Source: Vagococcus fluvialis (GTDB lineage Bacteria > Bacillota > Bacilli > Lactobacillales > Vagococcaceae). Taken from it: a DNA stretch of 64,000 nucleotides. The DNA is taken from contig NZ_QPJV01000009.1 in NCBI RefSeq assembly GCF_003337315.1, positions 33,897 through 97,896 on the forward strand, read 5' to 3'. The notes beneath the pieces were generated by a model. It had not been told where the DNA came from, did not search any database, and saw only the letters and a list, made by a program, of their open reading frames with translations. This document shows positions 52,849 through 63,814 of this stretch, piece after piece (the stretch's first letter is position 1; the number at the start of each line of letters is the position of its first letter). The position numbers and the translations under genes are program-made.

Positions 52849-53439
52849 ATGAAAAATATATTATCAATAGATGGTTGGTACTTTAGAGTGTTCTCGAAGT
52901 TAGCAAACCTAATTATCCTTAATTTACTATTTATTATTTCGATTGTTCCAGTGTTTACATTAGGTGTTTCGATAATGGCATTAATTAGTTCTTTAAATGA
53001 ATTAAAGTCAGATGGTACGTTGGCAGCTTATAAGGTTTTTACGACTCATTTTAAACAGAATATAAAAAAAGGCATGATTTTATTTAGTGTGGAATTAGTT
53101 GGCTGGTTTGTTCCAGCTAGTCTGATTTATGTAAGTTTAAAATTTATTCCTCTATTAAGCACCTTATTGATGATTGTTTTTTCTTTCTTTTTGCTTACTT
53201 TAGTTGTCTTTCCTTTTGTGTATACCTTAAAGAATTTAGCTTTAAGAGAGGCTATTAGTCAAACCTTCGCTTTTGTAACATTGAAAATACCTTATGCAAT
53301 AGCAAGTTTTATTGTTCTAGTAGCAGTAGCCTATCTTTGCTTAAAATACTCAATTATTTTTATTTTTCTATTAGGTGTTTCTCTTATTTTTTATTTACAA
53401 CTTCAATTAGTACGTAAAGGTGGAATGATTAATGGATAA
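52849..53439 (+). CDS. YesL-type DUF624 membrane protein
   Basis: 196-residue membrane protein with five segments and the DUF624 (YesL) start, FRVFSKLANLIILNLLFIISIVPVFTLG (in pieces). YesL proteins accompany oligosaccharide ABC importers in Firmicutes, but their function is unknown; an accessory role in transport is assumed. No clear ribosome site precedes the ATG because the upstream hairpin occupies the region, so its translation may be weak. It overlaps the esterase gene by 8 bp. Confidence 0.85.
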   Translation: MKNILSIDGWYFRVFSKLANLIILNLLFIISIVPVFTLGVSIMALISSLNELKSDGTLAAYKVFTTHFKQNIKKGMILFSVELVGWFVPASLIYVSLKFIPLLSTLLMIVFSFFLLTLVVFPFVYTLKNLALREAISQTFAFVTLKIPYAIASFIVLVAVAYLCLKYSIIFIFLLGVSLIFYLQLQLVRKGGMING

Positions 53440-54334
53440 ATATAAATCTTATTGGCTACATCAGTTAGAGCTATCTAAAGAGATACCTTTAGAAATCGAA
53501 CGAAAAGAAATTGAATTTCCAAGTCAGTTAATGAGGGTTTATGAAGTTAGTTATCGAAGTCTTTATCAAGAAACAATTTATGGATGGTTAATTGAGCCTA
53601 AAGGAAAAACTAATTATCCTTTAGTTATTGATTTTATAGGTTACATGAATCATTTAGAATCCCCTCTACAATTTACTCAGTGGTTAAATGCAGGGTGTGG
53701 CGTTCTTGTCACAGATTCAAGAGGTCAAGGTGGAAGAACAAAAGATAGTCATCCTTACAGCACTCATCACGAAGAGAGATTAATGGCTTGTGGTTTTTTA
53801 GAAAAGAATGATTTCTATTTAAGAAGGCTTTATTGGGATGCTTTAAGATTAATTGATGTCTCCCAAGAGCTGCCTTTAGTGGATAAAAATCACGTCTTTA
53901 TTCATGGAACAAGTCAAGGTGGAGGTATTGGATTATTTGCAAATAGCTTAACACCTCACAAAATAAGATATGGTTTTTATGATGTCCCTAGCCATAGCCA
54001 TCTAACTCATCGCGTTGAAAAAGGAACAGGATCGTATAAAGGAATTCATGATTTTTTAAAAGAGAAGCCTGATAAACAAGTATTAGTTGAAGAATGTTTA
54101 GCTTATTTTGATATTAAAAATTTTGTTAGTGAAATTGAAAATCCCCTTTTAGTATCTGTTGGAGAAGCCGATCCGATTTGTCCTAAAGAAGATTTTTTTG
54201 AATCCTATAAAAGGATAACTGCTCCAAAAGAATTAGATATTTATAAAGCACCAGGTCATGGTGGCGGAGGATTTAAACATATTGAAAAAATATTAACATA
54301 TTTGTTAAGAGAAATAGATGGTGAAACAAAATGA
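53432..54334 (+). CDS. CE7/AXE1-like acyl esterase
   Basis: 300-residue alpha/beta hydrolase of the acetyl xylan esterase/cephalosporin C deacetylase group: catalytic Ser161 in GTSQGG, Asp in VSVGEADPICP (about residue 245) and His in APGHGGGG (about 277); the DSRGQGG oxyanion segment is also present. No signal peptide, so it acts on imported oligosaccharides. In this operon it may remove acetyl or succinyl groups from beta-1,2-glucan fragments, which fits known substituents of bacterial periplasmic glucans (inference). It overlaps the EEP gene by 4 bp. Confidence 0.87.
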   Translation: MDKYKSYWLHQLELSKEIPLEIERKEIEFPSQLMRVYEVSYRSLYQETIYGWLIEPKGKTNYPLVIDFIGYMNHLESPLQFTQWLNAGCGVLVTDSRGQGGRTKDSHPYSTHHEERLMACGFLEKNDFYLRRLYWDALRLIDVSQELPLVDKNHVFIHGTSQGGGIGLFANSLTPHKIRYGFYDVPSHSHLTHRVEKGTGSYKGIHDFLKEKPDKQVLVEECLAYFDIKNFVSEIENPLLVSVGEADPICPKEDFFESYKRITAPKELDIYKAPGHGGGGFKHIEKILTYLLREIDGETK

Positions 54335-55101
54335 GAGAGTTACAAATTGCTACGTACAATGTGCGAGTAGATACAGAGGTAGATAGTAATTGGTCGTGGA
54401 ATTACCGAAAACAAGAAGTGATTAATTTAATTAATTATCATAACTGGGATGTTTTTGGCGTTCAAGAAATTAGACCTAATCAAGTTGAGGATCTGTCTAC
54501 TTTAGAAGGATATATGAGTTATACCAAAGAAAGAGAAGGGGACAGTTTAGGTGAAGGATTAGGGATTTATTTTAAACCTGAAGTGTTTGATCTTTTAGAT
54601 AAAGGCTATTTTTGGTTATCTAAAACACCTTATGAGCCAAGCATTCATCCAGAAGCAGGGTGTAAACGAATAGCTCTTTGGATGATTTTAAAAGAAAAAA
54701 TATCGAATAAAGAGATTTTAATTATTAATACTCATTTAGATCATATTTCAGATGTAGCTAGAAAAGAAGGCATGGCGGTTTTAATTAAAGAATTAGCAGA
54801 TAAAATAGATAAGTATCAGACTATTCTATTAGGAGACTTTAATGCTGAACCTTCTGAAATCTTACATGATGAATTAAAAAAACAATTTAGCTATCCAGAA
54901 GATGAGAAAATCGTTTTTGTCTATGGACCAAAAGGAACATTTCAAGATTTTAACTACGATATTCCTTGGAGTGAACTGGAACAAATTGACTATATTCTTT
55001 TCAAAGAAATTAAAAGTGTGAAGTACGGTGTATTAACAGATTCATGTGATAGAAAATTTCCGTCAGATCACTTTCCAGTTGTAGCAACATTTAATATTTA
55101 A
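54331..55101 (+). CDS. EEP-family phosphodiesterase, paralog 2
   Basis: 256 residues with the same catalytic set as paralog 1 (ATYNVR, VQEIRP, NTHLDH, GDFNA, SDHFPV) and intracellular. ATGA overlap with the esterase gene links the two. Because it sits between a sugar esterase and two glycoside-degrading enzymes, its substrate is probably a phosphodiester substituent, for example phosphoglycerol or phosphoethanolamine on a glucan, rather than nucleic acid. That is an inference from context only. Confidence 0.88.
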   Translation: MRELQIATYNVRVDTEVDSNWSWNYRKQEVINLINYHNWDVFGVQEIRPNQVEDLSTLEGYMSYTKEREGDSLGEGLGIYFKPEVFDLLDKGYFWLSKTPYEPSIHPEAGCKRIALWMILKEKISNKEILIINTHLDHISDVARKEGMAVLIKELADKIDKYQTILLGDFNAEPSEILHDELKKQFSYPEDEKIVFVYGPKGTFQDFNYDIPWSELEQIDYILFKEIKSVKYGVLTDSCDRKFPSDHFPVVATFNI

Positions 55102-55130
55102 AATTTAAACCAGTAAGGGAGAATTTACTC

Positions 55131-57281
55131 ATGAAACAAACTGAATTATTAGCAATTATTGAAAAAATGTCACCAAAAGAAAAAGTGGATCAACTATTAC
55201 AACTTGCAGCTGATTTTTATACAGATAATGCTGAAGATCGTACCGGTCCAATGGAAAACTTAGATATTAATGAAACAACAATTGATAACGCTGGTAGTAT
55301 TTTAGGCGTATCTGGTGCTCAAAAAGCCATTGACATTCAAAAACACTACATAGAAAATAACCCACACAATTTGCCAACTATTTTAATGGCTGATATCATC
55401 CATGGATTTAGAACAATCTTTCCAATCCCACTAGCCTTAGGATGTACTTGGAGTAAAGAGGCTGTTGAAGAAATGGCTTCTGTTTCAGCTCTAGAGTCTT
55501 CAGTTTCAGGACTTCACTTAACATTTTCTCCAATGCTTGATTTAGTACGTGATCCAAGATGGGGACGTGTTTTAGAGTCAACAGGAGAAGATCCATACTT
55601 GAATAGTGAGTTTGCTCGTGCCATGGTTCATGGTTATCAAGGAGATAATTTAAAAGAAGATATGACAAAAGTGGCAGCTTGTGTTAAACATTTTGCAGCT
55701 TACGGTGGAGCAATTGGTGGTCGTGATTATAATACTGTCGATGTTTCAGAAACAACTTTACGTGAAAAATATTTACCAAGTTATCATGCGGCTATTGAAG
55801 CGGGAGCTAAATTAGTAATGACTGCCTTTAATACAATTGAGGGTGTGCCTGCTAGTGGTAACAAAAAATTATTCAGAGATGTTTTAAGAGATGAATTTAA
55901 ATTTACTGGACCAGTTATTTCAGATTGGGCAGCTATTAAAGAAATGATTAATCACGGGGTAGCTGCTAATGAAAAAGATGCAGCTAGATTAGCTATTGAA
56001 GCTGGTGTTGATATTGAGATGATGACGACTTGTTACGACAAACATCTTTTAGAATTAGTTGAAGAAGATGCTCGTTATATGGATTTGTTAGATGAGTCTG
56101 TTTTAAGAATTTTAGAATTAAAAAATGATTTAGGTTTATTTGAAAACCCTTATCGCGGAGCTGATGTTGAGAAAGAGAAAGAAGTTATTTTATCAGATGG
56201 TCACCGTGAATCAGCAAGAAAAATTGCAGAAAAATCTATGGTTCTATTAGAAAATAATGGTGTTTTACCACTCAGTAAACAAGAGAAAATTGCTGTATTT
56301 GGACCTAAAGCAACAACAGGTGATTTAATGGGTGCTTGGTCATGGCAAGGTAAATTTGACGAGGTTATAACTATTGCTGAAGGATTATCAGCAAAAGGAG
56401 CACACGTTACAGTTTCAACAGAAAATTATGAGCTATTTGAAAACTCTGAAGCAAATTTAGCTGATGCTAAACAACTAGCAACAGAAAATGATATTGTTGT
56501 TTTAGCTTTAGGTGAGGCTGATTGGATGAGTGGTGAAGCAGCTAGTCGAAGTGATATTAAACTACCTCAAAGTCAAATTGATTTATTTAATGAAGTTAGA
56601 AAAGTTGCTAAAAAATTAGTTGTCGTTTTAATCAATGGTCGTCCTCTTGATTTAAATGCTATTAATGAGGCTGATGCAGTTCTTGAAGCGTGGTTCCCAG
56701 GAACAGAAGGTGGGAATGCGATTGCTAATATTCTGTTTGGTGATGTAAATCCTAGTGGACGTTTGAGCATGTCATTCCCTGAAAGTGTCGGACAAGTACC
56801 AGTTTATTACAATACAGAAAATACAGGTCGACCTTATGAATCAGCTCCTGATGAAAAATATGTATCTAAATATTTAGATGTATCGAATTATGCTAAATAC
56901 CCATTTGGTTACGGTTTATCATATAGTGAAGTATCTTATGATGATATGACATTGAGCAAGGATAATGGAAAAATCGATGACACAATAGAAGTGATTGTTA
57001 CGTTAACTAATAAATCTACTAGACCTGTAACAGAAACAGTTCAATTATATGTACGTGATTTAGTTGCAGAAACTGCTCGCCCACTTAAAGAACTAAAAGG
57101 CTTTGAGCAAGTTGTCTTACAAGCAAATGAAACAAAACAAGTAACAATTATGTTAGAAACTAAAAAATTAGCATATGTTCATCAAGACCTTTCTTGGTCA
57201 GTTGATGCTGGTGAGTTTGATTTAATGGTTGGACCAAACAGTCGTGAATTAGTATTTAGCAAAAAATTAACTCTTGGATAA
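55131..57281 (+). CDS. GH3 beta-glucosidase
   Basis: 716-residue glycoside hydrolase family 3 enzyme: N-terminal (beta/alpha)8 barrel with VKHFAAYG, the nucleophile Asp265 in GPVISDWAAI, then a second alpha/beta domain and a C-terminal fibronectin-like domain (about 615-716, VQLYVRD...ARPLKELKGF). No signal peptide: cytoplasmic. Listeria innocua Lin1840, in the equivalent place, is a GH3 beta-glucosidase acting on sophorose and short beta-1,2-glucans. It would finish off the disaccharide left by the phosphorylase next door. Confidence 0.93.
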   Translation: MKQTELLAIIEKMSPKEKVDQLLQLAADFYTDNAEDRTGPMENLDINETTIDNAGSILGVSGAQKAIDIQKHYIENNPHNLPTILMADIIHGFRTIFPIPLALGCTWSKEAVEEMASVSALESSVSGLHLTFSPMLDLVRDPRWGRVLESTGEDPYLNSEFARAMVHGYQGDNLKEDMTKVAACVKHFAAYGGAIGGRDYNTVDVSETTLREKYLPSYHAAIEAGAKLVMTAFNTIEGVPASGNKKLFRDVLRDEFKFTGPVISDWAAIKEMINHGVAANEKDAARLAIEAGVDIEMMTTCYDKHLLELVEEDARYMDLLDESVLRILELKNDLGLFENPYRGADVEKEKEVILSDGHRESARKIAEKSMVLLENNGVLPLSKQEKIAVFGPKATTGDLMGAWSWQGKFDEVITIAEGLSAKGAHVTVSTENYELFENSEANLADAKQLATENDIVVLALGEADWMSGEAASRSDIKLPQSQIDLFNEVRKVAKKLVVVLINGRPLDLNAINEADAVLEAWFPGTEGGNAIANILFGDVNPSGRLSMSFPESVGQVPVYYNTENTGRPYESAPDEKYVSKYLDVSNYAKYPFGYGLSYSEVSYDDMTLSKDNGKIDDTIEVIVTLTNKSTRPVTETVQLYVRDLVAETARPLKELKGFEQVVLQANETKQVTIMLETKKLAYVHQDLSWSVDAGEFDLMVGPNSRELVFSKKLTLG

Positions 57282-57294
57282 GGTCGTGAATTTA

Positions 57295-60200
57295 ATGAGT
57301 ACAAAATTATATACAGGTAAAAACGTGTCATTTACGTTTTTACCTCATGGAGACGTGAAAGAAATAATAGCAGGAAATGTTATTTTAAATCAATTTGTAG
57401 CAAATGAATTTGATGGTAGTTTAAACAATTTATTTTTAAGAATTTACCGAGAATCTGGAATCAAAACATATCCATTAATTGGGAAAAAATCAACCTCTAA
57501 TGTTGAGTATTTTGAAAATGGTGTTCAGTTTAATGGTGTTGTTGAAGGTGTTTCTTATCAAGTGGATTTCTCATTAACAGAATCAGACACTTGGTTTTGG
57601 GAAATTTCATTAATTGGTAATGGAGAATTAGTTGATGTTATTTATGGCCAAGATTTAGGTTTAGCAAATCGCGGTGTTGTTTTAACAAATGAAGCTTATA
57701 ATTCTCAATATGTCGATCATTCTACTTACACTTCAGATACAGGACATGTGATTTGTTCAAGACAAAATATGCCACAAGACTCAGTATTTCCTTACTTACA
57801 ACAAGGAAGTTTAACTAAGAACCGTCATTTTTCAACAGATGGTTATCAATTTTTTAGTAAAAATGAAACCAATAGTTTTACAGATTATTTAGATAATCAT
57901 TCAGAGCTAGAGAGTCAAGTTTATCAATATGAAATGGCTTATACTGGTATTCAGTCAGAATTAATTACCTTATCTAATGAAGCTAAAAAAGTTATTTTTT
58001 ATGCCTCTTATCAAGAAAGTCATCCTGAAGCAGTAACTGAAATGGCAATTGATTTAGAAATAATTAAAGAGCAGTACACACAAAAAGCTGCTTTGACTCA
58101 GTCGGTAGAAAAAGTTGCTCCTAGTAAAGCTGAAAGAGAAGATTTGGCTGGTTTAACTTTAACAAAAGAAGAAATTAATGAACTATTTCCCCGTAGAAAA
58201 GTGGAAGAGTCTACTGAAGAAGGTGTTCTTTTATCATTTTTTGATGAAGAGGATTACCATGTAGTTTTAAAAGAGAAAGAACTTTTAATGGAGCGTTCTC
58301 ATGGTCATATTATTATTAGTGGAGAGGAAGACACCATTGATAATCCAGTAATGGCTAGTACTTTATATATGAATGGTTTATTTAACTCACAAATTGTTTT
58401 AGGTAATACAACAGTTAATAAATTTATCAGTAATTCAAGAAATGCTTTAAACTTATTGAAAAAATCAGGACAACGTTTGTTTATTAAAAATAAAGGTGAG
58501 TGGGTTCGTTTAGGTTTACCTTCAGCTTTTAAATTAGGATTCAATTTTGCTACTTGGTATTATAAAACAGCAGATGATTTAATTGTTGTTACAAGCTACA
58601 CAGTTGGCAAATCAAGAAGTATTAAATTAGATGTTGTTAGCCAAAGTAACCGTCATTACGATTGGTTAGTTAGTTTTGATTTAGTAATGAATGATAGTGA
58701 AAATAATCAGCATTATAAAATGAGTCAAACAAATAATTTATTGAGTTTTGAGCCAACAGGTGAATCAGCAATTTACTCGAAATATCCTGAATTAAGATAT
58801 TATTTAGAGTTAGAACAAAATTTTGATTTATTATCAGCCAAAGAGTTATTTAAAATGACAACAGATGAAAATTTATTGTTACTTAAAGTTGTGGACTCTT
58901 CTAAGGTATCCTTAACTATCCAAGGAACATTGTCACAAAAACAATATCAAAAAGAAGACACCTTAATTGGTCAAGCCGCTTCTTCTTATAATAGCTATAT
59001 TGCTGACTTAAGTAATGAATTCTCGTTAGCCCATAAGAAACAAGAGCGTATAGATAAAATGAATGTACTCGTTAAATGGTATACACATAATATGTTAGTT
59101 CACTATTTATCACCTCATGGATTAGAGCAATACGGAGGGGCTGCTTGGGGAACACGAGATGTCTGCCAAGGACCAGTAGAATATTTCTTTGCTATGAATA
59201 AACCAGAAATTGTTCGTTCAATTATTTTAACAATTTATGCGAATCAATTTGATGATGATGGTAACTGGCCGCAGTGGTTTATGTTTGATAAATTTGAAGA
59301 AATTAAAGCTGATGAAAGTCATGGAGATATTATTGTTTGGCCATTAAAAGTAGTTAGTGATTATTTAGCGATGACTAAAGATTATTCAATCTTAGAAGAA
59401 AAATTACCTTATTCAAGTCGTGAAAGCTTTAAACAAACAGCAACGAAAGAAACACTGTTACAACATATCGACAAACAAATTAGCTACATTGAAGATAACT
59501 TTTTAGAGGGTACGTATCTTTCTTGTTACGGAGATGGGGATTGGGATGATACGCTGCAACCAGCAAACCAATCCCTTAAGAAAAATATGGCAAGTAGCTG
59601 GACTGTGGCATTAACGTATCAAACAGTTAAACTATTTTCAGAAGTGATAACTGAATATAATGAAGATTTCTCAAATAGAAGCAAAAAGATTTATGAAGGT
59701 GTTTACCATGATTTCCATAAATATATGTTAAGTGATGAGGTGATTCCTGGCTTCTTATTTATGGGAGAAGGAAATAAGCCTGAGTTAATGATTCATCCAA
59801 AAGATAAAAAAACTGGTATCGATTATAGATTACTACCAATGACTCGCAGTATGATTTCAGAATTAATCGATCAAGAAGAAGTCGCAAAACATGTTGAAAT
59901 TATTGACGAGCATTTGAAATTTCCAGATGCTGTTCGTTTAATGAATCGTCCAGCAAATTACGCAGGTGGTGTAAGCCAAATTTTTAAACGTGCGGAACAG
60001 GCTGCTAACTTAGGAAGAGAAGTAGGTTTAGCCTACATTCATGCTCATATTCGCTACGTTGAGGCAATGGCTAAAATTGGGAAACCAGAAGAAACATGGA
60101 GTAATCTAGAAAAAATTAGTCCTATTGGCATTAATCAAGTTGTATCAAACAGTAGTTTACGGCAAGCCAATGCTTATTTTAGTAGTTCAGATGGTGATTT

Positions 60201-60612
60201 TAAAACACGATATGATGCTCAAGATAACTTTAACGAATTAAAAATAAAAGAAAGACAAGTTAAAGGTGGCTGGAGAATCTATTCAAGTGGGCCAGGTATC
60301 TATATTAATCAGTTAATTAGTAATGTTTTAGGTATACGAAAAAATTTAGACCAATTAACCATTGATCCAGTATTACCAATTGAGTTAGACGGCCTATCTC
60401 TAACGTATAAACTTAATGACCGTTTACTAAAAATAACATATAATCTAAATCAATCTGTTGATGAAGTGAAGATTAATGGTAAACTAGTTGTAATTAGTCA
60501 AAAACAAAATCGCTACCGTTTAGAAGGTGTGTCTATACCATTAGAGACATTCTACGAAATGACAACAACGGAAGGGATTAATGACGTAGAATTATTTATT
60601 GGAGAGGTGTAA
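57295..60612 (+). CDS. GH94 1,2-beta-oligoglucan phosphorylase
   Basis: About 1105 residues, close to the ~1113 of Listeria innocua Lin1839, the first 1,2-beta-oligoglucan phosphorylase. It splits beta-1,2-linked glucose from oligosaccharides with phosphate to give glucose 1-phosphate. It has N-terminal beta-sandwich domains, then the (alpha/alpha)6 catalytic barrel with YGGAAWGTRDVCQGP and the D-G-D-W-D-D-T motif in which Asp749 is the likely acid; HAHIRY follows. The start is ATG 57295; GTG 57286 is possible. The gene order GH3-GH94-LacI mirrors Listeria. Cytoplasmic. Confidence 0.92.
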   Translation: MSTKLYTGKNVSFTFLPHGDVKEIIAGNVILNQFVANEFDGSLNNLFLRIYRESGIKTYPLIGKKSTSNVEYFENGVQFNGVVEGVSYQVDFSLTESDTWFWEISLIGNGELVDVIYGQDLGLANRGVVLTNEAYNSQYVDHSTYTSDTGHVICSRQNMPQDSVFPYLQQGSLTKNRHFSTDGYQFFSKNETNSFTDYLDNHSELESQVYQYEMAYTGIQSELITLSNEAKKVIFYASYQESHPEAVTEMAIDLEIIKEQYTQKAALTQSVEKVAPSKAEREDLAGLTLTKEEINELFPRRKVEESTEEGVLLSFFDEEDYHVVLKEKELLMERSHGHIIISGEEDTIDNPVMASTLYMNGLFNSQIVLGNTTVNKFISNSRNALNLLKKSGQRLFIKNKGEWVRLGLPSAFKLGFNFATWYYKTADDLIVVTSYTVGKSRSIKLDVVSQSNRHYDWLVSFDLVMNDSENNQHYKMSQTNNLLSFEPTGESAIYSKYPELRYYLELEQNFDLLSAKELFKMTTDENLLLLKVVDSSKVSLTIQGTLSQKQYQKEDTLIGQAASSYNSYIADLSNEFSLAHKKQERIDKMNVLVKWYTHNMLVHYLSPHGLEQYGGAAWGTRDVCQGPVEYFFAMNKPEIVRSIILTIYANQFDDDGNWPQWFMFDKFEEIKADESHGDIIVWPLKVVSDYLAMTKDYSILEEKLPYSSRESFKQTATKETLLQHIDKQISYIEDNFLEGTYLSCYGDGDWDDTLQPANQSLKKNMASSWTVALTYQTVKLFSEVITEYNEDFSNRSKKIYEGVYHDFHKYMLSDEVIPGFLFMGEGNKPELMIHPKDKKTGIDYRLLPMTRSMISELIDQEEVAKHVEIIDEHLKFPDAVRLMNRPANYAGGVSQIFKRAEQAANLGREVGLAYIHAHIRYVEAMAKIGKPEETWSNLEKISPIGINQVVSNSSLRQANAYFSSSDGDFKTRYDAQDNFNELKIKERQVKGGWRIYSSGPGIYINQLISNVLGIRKNLDQLTIDPVLPIELDGLSLTYKLNDRLLKITYNLNQSVDEVKINGKLVVISQKQNRYRLEGVSIPLETFYEMTTTEGINDVELFIGEV

Positions 60613-60613
60613 G

Positions 60614-61576
60614 ATGGTTGGAATTCGAGATATTGCTAAAAAAGCAGGTGTGTCTATCTCAACCGTTTCATACGCATTAAATGGAAGTGACAAAGTAACA
60701 GAAGAAACAAGACAAAGGATCGAAAAAATTGCCAATGAAATGAATTATGTTCCTAATATGGCAGCAAAAGCCTTAAAAAGACGTGAAACAAAAATTATTG
60801 GCGTTTACTTATCTGATTATTTGGGAAGTTTTTACGGGGAATTATTAGATGGTATTAAGCATGGGTTACAGTCTTATGATTATGAGATGATTGTTTGTAG
60901 TGGTAAAAGATCACACTTATTTATTCCTGAGAGAATGGTTGATGGAGTTATCATTCTTGATTGGACTTTTGAAACTGAAGAGATTCAAAAGTACGGTGAA
61001 GCAGGTTATAAGTTAGTGACACTTGACCGAGAAGTAGAAGGCAAAAACCTATGTCATGTCCTACTTGATAACGTTGGTGGAGCAACTCTTGCTGTTGAAA
61101 AAATGATGGAACAGCCAGCTACTGCAATTCATTTAGTGACAGGTCCTGAAAATTCATTTGATAGTGTGAGACGTTTAGAGGCAGCAGAAAATGAACTAAA
61201 AAGATATGGCAAGAAGTATACAGTACATCATGGAGATTTTGATGCTAAATCAGGTCGTAAGATTGCTGAATCAATCTATTTAAGAATGACTACTAAACCT
61301 ATTTCAATCTTTAGTTTCAATGATGAGATGGTTATAGGAATGTATGATTTTTTTAAGAGAACAGAGCTTGAAATTGGTAAAGATGTTAATATTATAGGAT
61401 TTGATAATGCTTATTATGGCAACATTATTTCGCCTACTATTGCCTCTATCAGTTTTTCTAAAAAAAGATGGGGTATGGTAGCAGTTGAAAAATTAATGCA
61501 GTTAATTAACAATGAAGAGACCACAAACGATTTAATTTATACAAGTTTTGTTCCTGGTCAATCTTTTTCTGAATAA
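60614..61576 (+). CDS. LacI-family regulator of the glucan operon
   Basis: 320-residue repressor. HTH region GIRDIAKKAGVSISTVSYALNG and a periplasmic-binding-protein-like sensor domain. The ATG at 60614 has GGAGAGG upstream. It is the last gene of the beta-1,2-glucan operon, directly after the phosphorylase. The CG-centred palindromes at 49239 and 49321 are its likely operators, with a beta-1,2-glucooligosaccharide as probable inducer (inference). Confidence 0.9.
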   Translation: MVGIRDIAKKAGVSISTVSYALNGSDKVTEETRQRIEKIANEMNYVPNMAAKALKRRETKIIGVYLSDYLGSFYGELLDGIKHGLQSYDYEMIVCSGKRSHLFIPERMVDGVIILDWTFETEEIQKYGEAGYKLVTLDREVEGKNLCHVLLDNVGGATLAVEKMMEQPATAIHLVTGPENSFDSVRRLEAAENELKRYGKKYTVHHGDFDAKSGRKIAESIYLRMTTKPISIFSFNDEMVIGMYDFFKRTELEIGKDVNIIGFDNAYYGNIISPTIASISFSKKRWGMVAVEKLMQLINNEETTNDLIYTSFVPGQSFSE

Positions 61577-61581
61577 AAATT

Positions 61582-61630
61582 AAGGTTATGCTAATAGCTT
61601 AAAAAGCTAATAGCATAGCCTTATTTTTTA
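61582..61630 (+). terminator. Terminator of glucan operon
   Basis: AAGGTTATGCTAATAGCTT pairs with AAGCTAATAGCATAGCCTT, then ATTTTTTA. Long perfect stem of 18-19 bp. Confidence 0.93.
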
Positions 61631-61693
61631 TCTATTGGTGAACAATATAGAAGATGTTTTGTGTTATTTCACAGAATAAATTTTAAGTAAGTG

Positions 61694-61722
61694 TTTACAT
61701 AAAGAAATAAACATGTTATTAT
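61694..61722 (+). promoter_or_regulatory. bglP promoter
   Basis: TTTACA (61694-61699), 17-bp spacer, TATTAT (61717-61722) with TG one base upstream (extended -10). Confidence 0.8.
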
Positions 61723-61738
61723 CCATTTAGACATTTAA

Positions 61739-61766
61739 GGATTGTGACTGTTCGGCAGGCAAAACC
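61739..61766 (+). promoter_or_regulatory. RAT (ribonucleic antiterminator) site
   Basis: GGATTGTGACTG, loop TTCGG, CAGGCAAAACC matches the LicT/BglG-type RAT consensus. It overlaps the start of the following terminator stem, so an antiterminator protein bound here would block termination in the presence of beta-glucosides. No BglG/LicT gene lies next to it in the window. Confidence 0.9.
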
Positions 61767-61845
61767 TAAATTGAAAGAAGATATATAAAACAAACGCAAT
61801 TTTTGTGGGCGGATTTTATATATTTCTCTCAGTTTAGGTTTTTTT
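61762..61845 (+). terminator. RAT-controlled terminator upstream of bglP
   Basis: AAACCTAAATTGA pairs with TCAGTTTAGGTTT, and an inner arm GATATATAAAA with TTTTATATAT; T7 follows at 61839-61845. Part of the stem is shared with the RAT. Confidence 0.9.
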
Positions 61846-61876
61846 GTTGTTCTAAAAGTGAATTCAAACAAATTAA

Positions 61877-63751
<1,875 letters not shown>

Positions 63752-63814
63752 TATTTTCGTTACTTATGAATAAAATTAGGTTATTATATTATATAAGGGA
63801 TAAACGAAACGATA

